Of a stretch of DNA of 64,000 nt, positions 12,601 through 20,914 are shown in pieces. Under the pieces are notes generated by a model. That model was not told the DNA's origin, searched no databases, and saw only the letters and a program-made list of their open reading frames with translations. The DNA is from an uncultured Clostridia bacterium (lineage in GTDB: Bacteria; Bacillota; Clostridia; TANB77; CAG-508): the NCBI GenBank assembly GCA_934122085.1, contig CAKOVS010000003.1, positions 1 through 64,000 of the forward strand, in the 5' to 3' direction. Both the position numbers and the translations under genes were made by a program. Positions within the stretch are counted from its first letter, which is position 1, and every line of letters begins with the position of its first letter.

Positions 12601-14683
12601 TTTTCTCTTCTTCTTCTATTTTCTTTACTCTAGCTTTTATGGTTACTACACTTGTTTCATTAGTTTTTATATTTATATTTAATTTTACATTTGTACCGTT
12701 TTCATTTTCTGCATTTTTTATTTCATTTAACTCAATTGCATTAAGCTTTTTATTTACTCTTTTTAATTCGAATTTTTCTATAGAATCTACTATTTTACTA
12801 GAAACCTCATTATCATTATATTGAATGTCTATAATTTCTAAGCCACTAGGAATAGTATCTTCAAAATTTACGGTTGTAAATCCTCCAAATTCCTCTCTCA
12901 CATATCCAATATTTTGTATATTAAATGTATAAGTTATTTCATCATACATTTTTAATTTTTCACCATTTTTATCAGATATTTGAGTGATTTTTACTGCTTC
13001 AACTCCACCATTTACAACTGCCTGATTAGATTTATATATAACATTATCATTTACTTGTGCATTTGCAGTAGCAATTTCTTCATATAAACAATTCTCTGTT
13101 TCATCTTCATCTACAGCTCTAGTGGTTATTCTTATTAATTTATTTTTATTTTTTTCTAAATCATATTTTAATGTTATTATATTATCTTTTATTTCATAAT
13201 CTACCTTTTCATTTTCTCCATTTTCTTGAAGATATCTTGACTCTATACTTTCAAACTCAAATTTTTGTGGCAATTTAACTGTTACTATTGTTTTTAGTGT
13301 TTCATCATAATTATTATTTTCTACTTGTAAGTCAAAAAGCCATTCATTTTTATTAACTCTTGACACTATAGGAATCAAATATAAATTTAATTCACTTAAT
13401 TTTATTTTTACATTTATATTATATGTACTAGCTATTTCTTCATTTATTAATACTGATGTTTGTAAATTCGTATCCTGTTCATAACTAAAATCTTCCCTCT
13501 TATTATTACTTGCAAATAAATTGTCATCTCCATATTTGTCTATTCCAGCCATTACTTCATCTATAATTTTTTGCATCTTATCTTTTGCTACATCTGGCTG
13601 TATTTCTAGTATTGCTTGTTTTAAAGTATTTGCTCTTAAATCATGAAGTTGTTCTGTTGTTAAATTATTTGTATCTTTATCTTTAATCATCTCTATATAT
13701 TTTTCTATTGCCTTATTACTTAATGATCTTGTATCGATTTCGCCAACTTTTACTTCATAATAATATTTTTCAGATTCATTTGCCTTTAATTTTCCTACTA
13801 CTATCTCTTTTTCTTTTACAGTCTCATCTTCTCTATATTCTTTTGTATCTCCCCAAAATCCATTATCATATAATTCAACATATGTCATATAATTAGGGAT
13901 TTTTCCAACAACTTTAATGTTATCTATATCTTCATTTGTTGTATTTGTTATTTTTACTTCATATTTTATTATTTCACCTTCATACACAACATTATCATCT
14001 TTTAAAATTGTATCACCAAGTATTGTTTTATTTTCTATTAATAATCCATTAGCATATGTTTTTGTTCCTTCTTGTTCATCTGTTGTTTCTTCTATTGCTG
14101 GTATTTCAGATGCATTTACTACTTTAATTGTTTTTTCACATTTTGCTGTTTTTGTGCTATCTGTTCCGTCTGTACATGTCATAACTATTTTAGTATCTGC
14201 TGTTTTTATATCTTGTTTTAACATAATATTAGCTGAAAATCTTATTGACGTACCTTTATTTATTCCGTCTGTTTGATATTTTGTTTGTTTTCCTACTAAT
14301 GAAATCTTTACAACTTGTTTTCCATTTTCATTTTGTATTACTTCATATTCTCCTAATTGTACTTCTTCATCATATAGTACATTTACATCCTTAATTATAA
14401 CTTTTTCAACTTCTGAAGGCATCTCAAAAGTTATAATTGGATTTTCATAAAGTGGATCATCTTCTGAATCCCTTTCTATATTTCCCGTTATTACCATTTC
14501 ATTTTGGACTTTATTAGTTAATTGTGCATAATTTAAGTCCATATTTATTTTTCTTTGTGCCTCAGTATTAGTAGATTTTATTAAATTTTCTAGCTCATCT
14601 ACTGCTGTTGAAACTATTGTTAATATTGAACTATTTAGTAATAAAATTATTAACAATATAATACTACATATTTTCTTTCTCAT
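6638..14683 (-). CDS. Giant multidomain surface protein A (2681 residues)
   Basis: The ATG at 14683 has AGGAGAT directly upstream. Order of parts: signal peptide 1-27; beta-rich and DUF11-like domains to about 720; a Pro/Thr linker near 735-760; SdrD_B-like domain 765-835; another DUF11-like block; then STGIKETIGIIGG with a membrane segment near 1065-1087 and a second hydrophobic segment near 1094-1115 ending in a signal-peptidase-like site. After this come a Cys-containing beta region, two SpaA/Cna-B-like domains (about 1404-1475 and 1493-1570), SdrD_B domains near 1600-1660 and 2103-2230, and a C-terminal TPPTG, membrane helix and KKR tail. The middle looks like the end of one anchored protein fused to the start of another. 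Probable wall- or membrane-attached adhesin. The internal KVTVNE motif is duplicated in tandem near 2110. Confidence 0.88.
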   Translation of the reverse strand: MRKKICSIILLIILLLNSSILTIVSTAVDELENLIKSTNTEAQRKINMDLNYAQLTNKVQNEMVITGNIERDSEDDPLYENPIITFEMPSEVEKVIIKDVNVLYDEEVQLGEYEVIQNENGKQVVKISLVGKQTKYQTDGINKGTSIRFSANIMLKQDIKTADTKIVMTCTDGTDSTKTAKCEKTIKVVNASEIPAIEETTDEQEGTKTYANGLLIENKTILGDTILKDDNVVYEGEIIKYEVKITNTTNEDIDNIKVVGKIPNYMTYVELYDNGFWGDTKEYREDETVKEKEIVVGKLKANESEKYYYEVKVGEIDTRSLSNKAIEKYIEMIKDKDTNNLTTEQLHDLRANTLKQAILEIQPDVAKDKMQKIIDEVMAGIDKYGDDNLFASNNKREDFSYEQDTNLQTSVLINEEIASTYNINVKIKLSELNLYLIPIVSRVNKNEWLFDLQVENNNYDETLKTIVTVKLPQKFEFESIESRYLQENGENEKVDYEIKDNIITLKYDLEKNKNKLIRITTRAVDEDETENCLYEEIATANAQVNDNVIYKSNQAVVNGGVEAVKITQISDKNGEKLKMYDEITYTFNIQNIGYVREEFGGFTTVNFEDTIPSGLEIIDIQYNDNEVSSKIVDSIEKFELKRVNKKLNAIELNEIKNAENENGTNVKLNINIKTNETSVVTIKARVKKIEEEEKNEVIENSAIVKGENIKTKQSNIITNTIYKTNGKVNIPVTPSNPTESTKPTPDRPTSPTNPTNSTKPINKEYLISGKAWIDENEDGKSENGEQAKTDLQVYLYDITNKKFVTDENEKVKTAKTDKNGKYSFEKVSNGKYYVIVEYDLNEYSITDYKKTGISELTNCDFISKEVIMFNERKTVGITDIINVEQNIENLDIGLIQKKIFDFKMEQYIQKITVVNTKGTKEYTYNNKKLAKVEINSKQFKGSTVAIEYKIVVTNVGEIAGNVNEIIAEIPSKLDFHSELNNQWSKSMTYNLSNTSYRSTEIKPGESIEATLILSKTLDNDSAGTLKNVTKIGISENAKHIEDNNKENDVDSTEVIIGISTGIKETIGIIGGILLGLVIIAIIFVLIKKNPKIFNKKTLFFIMMCIFVSLGSIADAVTITNGGTSGNFTHTDSNGNSYTCMDHGDAQCSAGDTYTLIESNMIASGTIYPKFANQETGEEQGAITLAGSISVTGQSSFVVNLSYTDTTGAPGDIVITVSDYGGTATQTVPAGSGSISIPCSSSLEFVPGATVKAEKKYETTATYWENWEHIYHGEHTASYTYGTPIEESTSESTIKNQAKVWYSCVYPEFSSRQKGTGEYRIYSGNGSNQTFSSRSAAEDAWRELNPEMAENHFSPSVEEITETLWYISGWGKRTLQRLKSIERKERPFAVLYAWEDSISFDSGNFPKKLTVNKIDYDTGATLSGCRFSISPTTLGGVSELSGGETIDRVMPGSYTITEISAPDGYEYGVGHSETVSVSGGDTYVTLGPWKNIKMTGNLSLRKEDSVTGQALAGVVFNISGLGTYTTDSSGEINIYDILLDEDGSRSFTVTEVYNPYYGYVSGESFTVTIYRQRSDETVEGSGKFGSNTYTKTNTLKYAKLSGYVWEDMLNGKDNSGRNDLYDEPDKKVPGVKVKLYKEGQLIGETWTDNEGKYSFGSRENGKSNAENYSKDNILLEDASKYYVEFEYNGVKYRNVKLNIDPTKTNVSRASEEIASGKSNENSEERQKFNEKFSTITSNTQIDGNNTSTGKALDSENKETGELNYKSLKSHQSSIIYGDKSIYNGTSGEGKFSDAESEAYGYNIYHISATTKENYDFSTYVDSVRNTTGYTDEIKNINLGLYSREQVDVAIDSDVEKFMLNIDGYEHTYTYNGVKEESFNEQMDVKLKELQNKYYERQLHESSIAYSATEAGKNLYAEITYKVYLQNKSGLQAQIKKLKLDYDSSLILKSYNYYNNNETEQKRSEIIGVNEEIPTIQDGKLRETIIDLEQIKVTEEFNPIISANGKNVLEITFRINANTIAEILNKQEGIKFDFMAEVESYSTYAKNEENAYRREDGIYAYASIDKNSAAGNTPVEIDNNKFITDKFENDTTIAPTFKLSKGSQTVISGIVYEDSPENRKVTVNEKVTVNERVGDGKYNRQNENVMGDVLVELIKVSKEADYTADSARDSSQKQKQVYNNQDDNNIAHLYKTPTNNDPVDTGVIARTYTQKDGTYEFSGVIPGKYVIRFVYGKNMKAIDDKGKYTEGDTHTTTIYDKSGNPLKEIEAREYKSTIITGDYISTALNITNGKEELNGDYSWFLNDKDENGTRYSDAVDDVEYRAQLEKDATVDNKLVAENREREYVYTEMQAHTAYFKLGVEADDNHNEVNSATLITDGNGTLDYTYSIKNIDLGIIERPEVDLQVDKQITGLKVSLGNGQVLINGNPQTDKLPYVRTGLDDFVPIEMDTEILHGATIEEEYTITIKNNSQLDYAIYPILSGETFDSDIIARRRDYYYYGKTDRLSDTEKQEAVTTRISVLGDYLGNELTADENTMAGENWKAKTIEDITNLLSEDSKKAIEDGKYTIYTTGTFADPDANIVTIGSSKSIKYKVSKLLSTTADTMRYTNDVEILEYLGYSPTKKTIPGNLIPGKPKENDEDFVRTTITPPTGTIISRWLYVTTAVAGLILVGATIIFIKKRILIK
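8440..9586. repeat. Near-identical duplicated DNA, copy 2
   Basis: Partner of the repeat at 1-1165, inside the 2681-residue giant protein gene. The encoded segment includes the stretch around IDSDVEKFMLNIDGYEHTY, which is identical in both proteins. Long direct repeats in the same orientation, about 8.4 kb apart, could recombine and delete the thioredoxin-like gene between them. Confidence 0.85.
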
Positions 14684-14902
14684 ATCTCCTAATATCTCCT
14701 TTGCAATTTAAATATATATATACTTTTATTTTTCCATAAATTTTAAAAAAAATCAATATATGTATTTGGACAATTTTCCATATTTCTTAAGGAAATAATA
14801 TATTTAACAAATATTACATTTTTATTACATTTTTTGACCATTTTTTCATATTTCTGGTCTCTTCTTAGGGATATCTACAATATCTTCGTTTTTATTCTAG
14901 AT

Positions 14903-14936
14903 ATAAAAAGAAACTAGAATTTAATTTCTAGCTTCT
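14903..14936 (-). terminator. Terminator after thioester adhesin gene
   Basis: On the minus strand GAAGCTAGAA pairs with TTCTAGTTTC (one G-T pair) across an ATTAAA loop and is followed by TTTTTAT. It starts 13 bases after the stop codon at 14949, so the adhesin and the giant protein downstream are likely separate transcripts, or joined only by read-through. Confidence 0.85.
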
Positions 14937-14948
14937 CTTTTTATCATA

Positions 14949-17900
14949 TTATAATACAAACTTTCTAATTAGAATTATTCCAATTAATACTATAGAAAGT
15001 AATCCAATTGTTAATCCAAAATATGTTTGTCCAATACCTGTTGATATTGCTAATATAACTTTTGCTATATCTATATCATCTTCACCTGGTACTTGATTAT
15101 CTGGTGTTGAATCTCTGTCTGGTACATCTCCATGGTCATTATAGTCTTCTGATATTTCTGCTGTATTTATTTTTTCTCCTAAGTTGTCTGCTCCATTTAT
15201 CCATGTTAAGATAACTTCTACTGTTGCACTTTCTCCTGGTTGTAATAATGTTCCTTCTAATTGTCTTGTTGATATTACATTATTTCCTTCATCTTTCCAT
15301 TCTGGGTTGTCTGCTGCATCAAATCTTAGTCCTGCTGGAATATAATCTGTTATTTCTTTTGCATATCCTGGTATATCTCCTTCATTTGTGATTTTTATTC
15401 CATATGCAAATTTTACTATAACATTTTTTAGTTGTTTTTTCTTGATTTCTACTTTTACTACTGGTTCTGGATTTTCTAATCCATTATATCCTGTTTCTAT
15501 AATTCTTTCTTGTCCATTTTCTATTACTATTGCTTTTGTTACATATTTTAGTAATGCTAAATCAAAATATTCAACTTTTACATGTTCTACATCTTGATCA
15601 TCTTCGCCTTCATTCCATTCTCCTGGTTTTGAGTCTATATCTTCTATTGGATTTCCATCTTTATCAGAATCATCTGAAATTTGTGCATGGTTTGTTATTA
15701 TATATGTATTTGAATTTGGATCTTTTACTTTAAATGCAATTTTGATATCTTTATATGAAATATTTTCAACATTTCCATCAAAGGCTTTTAATAAGTTTTC
15801 TCCAGCCGTTTTTTCATTTTCTTTTGATAAATATGTTGTTTTAATTTTTTCTGCTTTGCTTACATCTTGTGTTTCATTTCCATCTTTATCATACATTTTC
15901 CATAAGTATTGTGTATTTGTTTCATTTTCTGGTAAATATTCTAAGTAATCTGGAATATCATCTGTTATTTCACTTGCATATCCATCAATATTTCCTTCAT
16001 TAAATATTCTTAATGTATATATTACAATATCATTAACATGTACTATTAATGGTTCTTTTGTATGTTCATAAGATACTTTACCATCTTCATATTTTACTTG
16101 TGGTACTCTTGTAGTTACTTCTGTGTCTTGAACTTTTGTTATGAATTTTCTTAATGCTAAGTCAAAGTTTAATTTATTATTTTTTACTTCATATATTGGT
16201 TTCTTTTCATCATAGCTATCTTTATTTATTGTTATTTTTAATATATTATTATATTTTTCAAATCCATCTGGAGCTTCTATTTCAGCTATCCAATAATTTG
16301 TACTTGCTTTATTTGCATCATATTTATATGTTCCGTCTTGTTTCTTATTGTTTTCACTGTCTTTTGCATCTCCACCATATTTTAACCCTACAAATTTTAC
16401 AAGTCCATCTTTATCTGATATTGCCGTCATTATAACATTTTTGTTATTTTTTGCATCTTCTTCTGTTGCATAGATTCCGAATTTAGCTCCTTCTAATGAA
16501 TGTTTTTCGTCTTTTAATTCATAATATTTATATAAAACAATTCCGCCTGTATGTACTTCTGGTTTTTCTGATTCTTTTGTTACTTTATTGTCACTTGAGC
16601 TATTAGTATATTCTAACTTAGCTTGGTTTGGAATTTGTTCTCCCATTGCTGCTAAAAGATTTCCTTTTTCGTCTTTTGCAAATGTTGTATTAAATGTAAC
16701 TTGAATCTTCTTTCCTTGATTATTTTTTAATGCTGTTGATGCATTCATTCCATTTTCTGTATCTAAAAATGTTAATGTTAATTTTCCTGATGTTGTTTTG
16801 TTTTGTACTCCTGATGTGTTTTCTACAAATGTTATTTTATAATCTGTTCCTTCTTTTAATGTTGCATTTCCTATTTTTACAACTACTTTATTTGTTCCTT
16901 CAAATTTTAATCTATAATCTATATCATCTACTATATTATAGAATTTGTAATCATCTAAGTTTGATGGAATGTCTGATTCTATTACCCATTCATGTACTTC
17001 ATCTGCATTATATCCTGAGTCTTGATTTTCTACATATTTTACACCTTTATGTATTTCTGGTTCTTCATAGTCTTTAACTTCTACATAAATATTTCCATCT
17101 TCATTTAAGTATACATTTGCATCTTTTTTATTCGTAATATCATTTCCTTTTGAATCTACTACTGTATATTTAATTGATTTTTCATATCCTGTTCCATCAG
17201 CTTTTTCTTTTTTACTTACTGTTATTGTTATTATACCATCAAACTCACAATATCCATCTGGTGCTTTTGTTTCTTTTATTACATATACATCATCTGTTAA
17301 ATGACTTCCATCTATAACTACATCTTCTGCTATTGTTAATCTTCCTGTTATTTCTTTAGTTTCTTTTTTTCCATTTGTTGTTACTTCAAATTCTGCTTTT
17401 GAGTTTAATTGTTTTCCATCTTTATCTTCTTTTACTAATACTAATCCATATTTGTCTGGAGTTTTTATTGTTACTTTTTCTAAATCTTCATCATCTTCAT
17501 GTGGTCCATCTTTTGGTAAATTGTCTGGTGTTGAATCTTTATCATCTATCTCATTTCCTTTTGAGTCAGTATCTTTTGATATTTGAGCATAATTTACTAA
17601 TATATCTTTTGTTTTTGATGTAACTTTACACAAAACTTGAACATCTCTATAATCTGGATTTCTTGGTATTGAATCTGATACTTCTTCATCTTTTAAGGCT
17701 CTTAATAAGTTTGCTCTATAGTTATCATCACCTTCTACTGTATCTTTCTCTTTTCCTTTACCTTTTGCTAAAATATTTGTTGATATTACTTGTCTTCCAT
17801 CAACTATTTCTTCAATGTTCCATATTCCAAAATATTCAGCTTTTTCATCTGTTGTATCTACAAATTCTAATCCGTCAGGCAAATGATCTTTTATTTCTGC

Positions 17901-20237
17901 AGCATATCCATCTGTTTCTCCTGCATTATATACTCTTATTGTATATAGTACATAATCTCCTGGTTCTACAATTAATGGAGTTTTGTTGCTTGGACTCCAA
18001 TCACATTTTATTTTTCTATCATTAATTTCATTACTTGCATCTTTTTCAATTGTTATTTTAGGGGCTCTGATATATGTACCATCAGACTTCTTAGTATCTG
18101 TTAAATATTCGCCATCTTCTATTTTTTCGTCTTTACTTACTGCTGATATAAATTTTACTAACTCTAAATCAAAAGATTTTTTTACTGGTTTTATAACTAA
18201 TTTTTCAAAATCATCATCATCTTGTTCTCCTTTATAGAAATACTCATCGTCACCTAACTCGTTTTTGTTTTCTATACTTCCTTTGTAGTCTTCCATATTA
18301 TCTTTATTAACTTTTGGTGATGAACTTGGTGATGAATCTCTATCTGTTACATCGTTTCCACTTGAGTCTTTAGCTCCTGATATCCATGCAACATTTGTTA
18401 ATACTTTTTCCTTTTCACTATCAGCAACTTGAGTTACTTCACATTTAAAAGTTAATGTTTCATAATCTAATCCATCTTTTTCTGAATAAGCTTTTAAACT
18501 TTGTGCAGGATTATCTTTCGTATTTACAATATCAAATACTATTGAATTTGCTGGTGCATTTGCTGTTCTAACTTGTTCTACACCAAGTGTAATTTTATAT
18601 TGATTTTTTTCTTTTCCATCTTTTCCTATTGATTTTATTATTGCTGGATTTGAATTTGATGCAATTAATCCTGTTGGTAATTGATCTATAATTTGACTTG
18701 CATATCCATCAATATCCCCTTCGTTATATATTGTTATTGAATATGTTATAACATCTTTTTCTTTAACTTCTACTGGTTTCTTTCTATGATTGTATGTTGC
18801 TGTTGTTCCTGTTTTCAATGTGTTTTCGTCAACTTTTGGATTTCTTGATGGTAAATCTAAATCTGTTAATTTTTTTCCATTTACTTCTATTATGTATTTA
18901 CGTAATGCTAAATCAAATTCTGTATACTCTGCTGTTAATTCTGTTTCTATTGTTTCAGGTGTTCTTGTTATTTCAACTAAAGGTTGTTCTCCATCTAAAG
19001 TTATTCTATTTTCTGTTTCTGTTCCTTTTAACCATAATGTTTTCTTTGTTTCTGTATTTGTAATATTAAATGAAATTTTTATTGTTTTTCCATTTGTTGA
19101 TGGAACTTTTATATAAAATCCTTCTGTATTTCCTATGTAATCCGTTATTTTTTTGTTTTGCTCTTCTCCGTTTGAATTTGAAATTTTATAATCAGCTATT
19201 TCTTTTCCGTCTTTATCTGTTACTTTTAATTCTATTTGTGAAGATATATTATTTGTTCCATTTAATTTTATTGGTCCTAATATATAATTTTCTTCAACTT
19301 TTTTTATTCCAATACTATATTTGTTATCTGCTATTTTTGTTAATCCTTCTGTATTTATATTTACAGGAGTCTTTGTTGTATTGTATTCATTTGCTCCTTC
19401 ATTTGCTGATTTTATTAAACTTTTATACAATAAATCTGACTCTACTTTTCTTCTTTCTTCATTTGTTCCTTCTCCAATGCTTGCTTGTGTAGTCCAATTA
19501 TCATCTGTTATCTTTAACCAAAGCCCAGTTTCTGAATTTACTTTATTATATCTCTCAAAATTTGTTGTATCATCATGAATTATATAATTTGTGAAATACC
19601 ATATTGCCATTTTTTGAATTGCTATTATATCTTCATCAGTTAATGTATCTCCCATTATACTAGAATCACCAACTGCTTTTAGTTTTTTTAAATATTCTTC
19701 TTTATTTGTAGTTCCAGGAATATATGCATTATCTAATATCCATAATAATTGATTATATGCTCCTTTTTCTGGAGTTAATAAATCTTTTATTATACTCTCA
19801 CTTGTGTCTTGAGTAGTACTTGTACTTGTACTTTTACTAAGATTATTTAATTTTTTCAATATCTCTTCACGTTGTTTTTCTAAATCATATGATAAATTAT
19901 ATTCAACTATATTTGTTTCATTTCCAGTATTACTTACCCATGAGTTTCCATACTCTGCTTTTATACAATATAAATTTCTTGGGTTTGTTACCTTGTCTGT
20001 TACATTATTTGTGTTATATTGATTAATCTCCCATATATAATTTCCACTAGATTCTGTTGGATCTCCAACTCCATAACCTATATTTTTTCCATTAACATTT
20101 TTCGACTTTCCTAAGTTTATATAAATTGGTTTTTCTGCTACTGTTGCAAAACTTCCAATTTGACTTACTAATAGTCCAAAAACTATACTAAAAAACATAA
20201 TAAAAGCTATTAAAAATTTAAAAATTTTCTTGTTCAT
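14949..20237 (-). CDS. Thioester-domain surface adhesin with SpaA/DUF11 repeats
   Basis: Start set at the ATG at 20237 (1762 residues) behind GGAAAGGAAAAATAAA; a GTG six codons upstream overlaps that site. There is a signal peptide at about 1-33. Residues 40-230 look like a thioester (TED) domain: Cys91 in LYCIKAEYG and Gln208 in IQKMAIWYF fit the Cys-Gln pair that forms an internal thioester able to bond host surfaces covalently. DUF11-like domains beginning FDLALRKYI or close variants recur four times, mixed with SpaA-like domains (around LVKEDKDGKQLNSKAEFEV and YELKDEKHSLEGAKFGIY). The C-terminus is STGIGQTYFGLT, a membrane helix and a short IRKFVL tail, with no LPXTG. The same anchor type appears inside both giant neighbours. 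A stalked adhesin is likely; its target is unknown. Confidence 0.85.
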   Translation of the reverse strand: MNKKIFKFLIAFIMFFSIVFGLLVSQIGSFATVAEKPIYINLGKSKNVNGKNIGYGVGDPTESSGNYIWEINQYNTNNVTDKVTNPRNLYCIKAEYGNSWVSNTGNETNIVEYNLSYDLEKQREEILKKLNNLSKSTSTSTTQDTSESIIKDLLTPEKGAYNQLLWILDNAYIPGTTNKEEYLKKLKAVGDSSIMGDTLTDEDIIAIQKMAIWYFTNYIIHDDTTNFERYNKVNSETGLWLKITDDNWTTQASIGEGTNEERRKVESDLLYKSLIKSANEGANEYNTTKTPVNINTEGLTKIADNKYSIGIKKVEENYILGPIKLNGTNNISSQIELKVTDKDGKEIADYKISNSNGEEQNKKITDYIGNTEGFYIKVPSTNGKTIKISFNITNTETKKTLWLKGTETENRITLDGEQPLVEITRTPETIETELTAEYTEFDLALRKYIIEVNGKKLTDLDLPSRNPKVDENTLKTGTTATYNHRKKPVEVKEKDVITYSITIYNEGDIDGYASQIIDQLPTGLIASNSNPAIIKSIGKDGKEKNQYKITLGVEQVRTANAPANSIVFDIVNTKDNPAQSLKAYSEKDGLDYETLTFKCEVTQVADSEKEKVLTNVAWISGAKDSSGNDVTDRDSSPSSSPKVNKDNMEDYKGSIENKNELGDDEYFYKGEQDDDDFEKLVIKPVKKSFDLELVKFISAVSKDEKIEDGEYLTDTKKSDGTYIRAPKITIEKDASNEINDRKIKCDWSPSNKTPLIVEPGDYVLYTIRVYNAGETDGYAAEIKDHLPDGLEFVDTTDEKAEYFGIWNIEEIVDGRQVISTNILAKGKGKEKDTVEGDDNYRANLLRALKDEEVSDSIPRNPDYRDVQVLCKVTSKTKDILVNYAQISKDTDSKGNEIDDKDSTPDNLPKDGPHEDDEDLEKVTIKTPDKYGLVLVKEDKDGKQLNSKAEFEVTTNGKKETKEITGRLTIAEDVVIDGSHLTDDVYVIKETKAPDGYCEFDGIITITVSKKEKADGTGYEKSIKYTVVDSKGNDITNKKDANVYLNEDGNIYVEVKDYEEPEIHKGVKYVENQDSGYNADEVHEWVIESDIPSNLDDYKFYNIVDDIDYRLKFEGTNKVVVKIGNATLKEGTDYKITFVENTSGVQNKTTSGKLTLTFLDTENGMNASTALKNNQGKKIQVTFNTTFAKDEKGNLLAAMGEQIPNQAKLEYTNSSSDNKVTKESEKPEVHTGGIVLYKYYELKDEKHSLEGAKFGIYATEEDAKNNKNVIMTAISDKDGLVKFVGLKYGGDAKDSENNKKQDGTYKYDANKASTNYWIAEIEAPDGFEKYNNILKITINKDSYDEKKPIYEVKNNKLNFDLALRKFITKVQDTEVTTRVPQVKYEDGKVSYEHTKEPLIVHVNDIVIYTLRIFNEGNIDGYASEITDDIPDYLEYLPENETNTQYLWKMYDKDGNETQDVSKAEKIKTTYLSKENEKTAGENLLKAFDGNVENISYKDIKIAFKVKDPNSNTYIITNHAQISDDSDKDGNPIEDIDSKPGEWNEGEDDQDVEHVKVEYFDLALLKYVTKAIVIENGQERIIETGYNGLENPEPVVKVEIKKKQLKNVIVKFAYGIKITNEGDIPGYAKEITDYIPAGLRFDAADNPEWKDEGNNVISTRQLEGTLLQPGESATVEVILTWINGADNLGEKINTAEISEDYNDHGDVPDRDSTPDNQVPGEDDIDIAKVILAISTGIGQTYFGLTIGLLSIVLIGIILIRKFVL

Positions 20238-20292
20238 TTTATTTTTCCTTTCCACTTTTATAATTCATATTTTAAACATTTATACAATTTAT

Positions 20293-20321
20293 ATTGTACT
20301 ATTTTATGTTTTAAAAGTCAA
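20293..20321 (-). promoter_or_regulatory. Sigma-A-type promoter of the thioester adhesin
   Basis: On the minus strand TTGACT (20321-20316) and TACAAT (20298-20293) are 17 bases apart. The leader to the ATG at 20237 is about 50 bases. Confidence 0.7.
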
Positions 20322-20338
20322 TTAAAAATACTTATTTT

Positions 20339-20368
20339 TTCACATTTATTAAATATTATTCATATAAT
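20339..20368 (+). promoter_or_regulatory. Putative promoter of the Asn-rich gene pair
   Basis: TTCACA and TATAAT are spaced by 18 bases, about 40 bases before the ATG at 20411. It lies back to back with the adhesin promoter. Confidence 0.5.
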
Positions 20369-20410
20369 AATTAATAAAACATATATTTTAATAAATTGGA
20401 GTGTGATAAT

Positions 20411-20887
20411 ATGTCAAATAATATAGATGATATGCTTAACAATGTAAAAAATATGGTTAATACCGGAAATATTCCATCAGAAATTCAACAAATGCTGAAT
20501 AATATGAAGTCTTCGAATTTAAACAATAATTCATCTCAAAATTCAAATTTCCAAAATATGGACATAAATAATATTTTAAACCAGGTTTCACCTGAAATGA
20601 TTAACAATTTAAGTTCTATGCTTAATTCTAATTCTTCTAACTCTTCAAATAGCGAAAATTCTTCTAACAAAAATAATTTTAATTTAGATATGAATACTAT
20701 TTTAAAAATGAAATCAATTATGGAAAATATGAATAATAAAAATGATCCTAGAGCCAATTTATTGTATTCATTAAAACCATATTTAAGAGATAGTAAAAAA
20801 AATAAAGTGGATCAATATGTAAATATGCTAAATATTAGTAAAATTGCGGATCTTATGAATAAACCTAATAATGATAAAAAAGATTAG
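20411..20887 (+). CDS. Asn/Met-rich small protein, unknown function
   Basis: The ATG at 20411 follows GGAG at a 9-base distance; an upstream TTG is part of that site. The 158-residue product is rich in Asn, Ser and Met. It contains repeated QMLNNM / SMLNSN-like amphipathic patches and a basic helix ending (LLYSLKPYLRDSKKNKVDQY). There is no signal peptide or membrane segment. It is followed 28 bases later by another small gene and probably co-transcribed. I do not recognise a named family; the C-terminal helical part resembles small uncharacterised clostridial proteins found in similar pairs. Confidence 0.75.
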   Translation: MSNNIDDMLNNVKNMVNTGNIPSEIQQMLNNMKSSNLNNNSSQNSNFQNMDINNILNQVSPEMINNLSSMLNSNSSNSSNSENSSNKNNFNLDMNTILKMKSIMENMNNKNDPRANLLYSLKPYLRDSKKNKVDQYVNMLNISKIADLMNKPNNDKKD

Positions 20888-20914
20888 TTTTTTACTATCC
20901 TAGGAGGACTTTAT

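Noticed and set aside
12321..12824. Long plus-strand open frames across the surface-protein genes (this one 167 residues)
   Set aside because: They are antisense to long, domain-rich coding sequences, lack ribosome sites and have the Phe/Leu/Ser-biased composition expected from reading AT-rich genes backwards.
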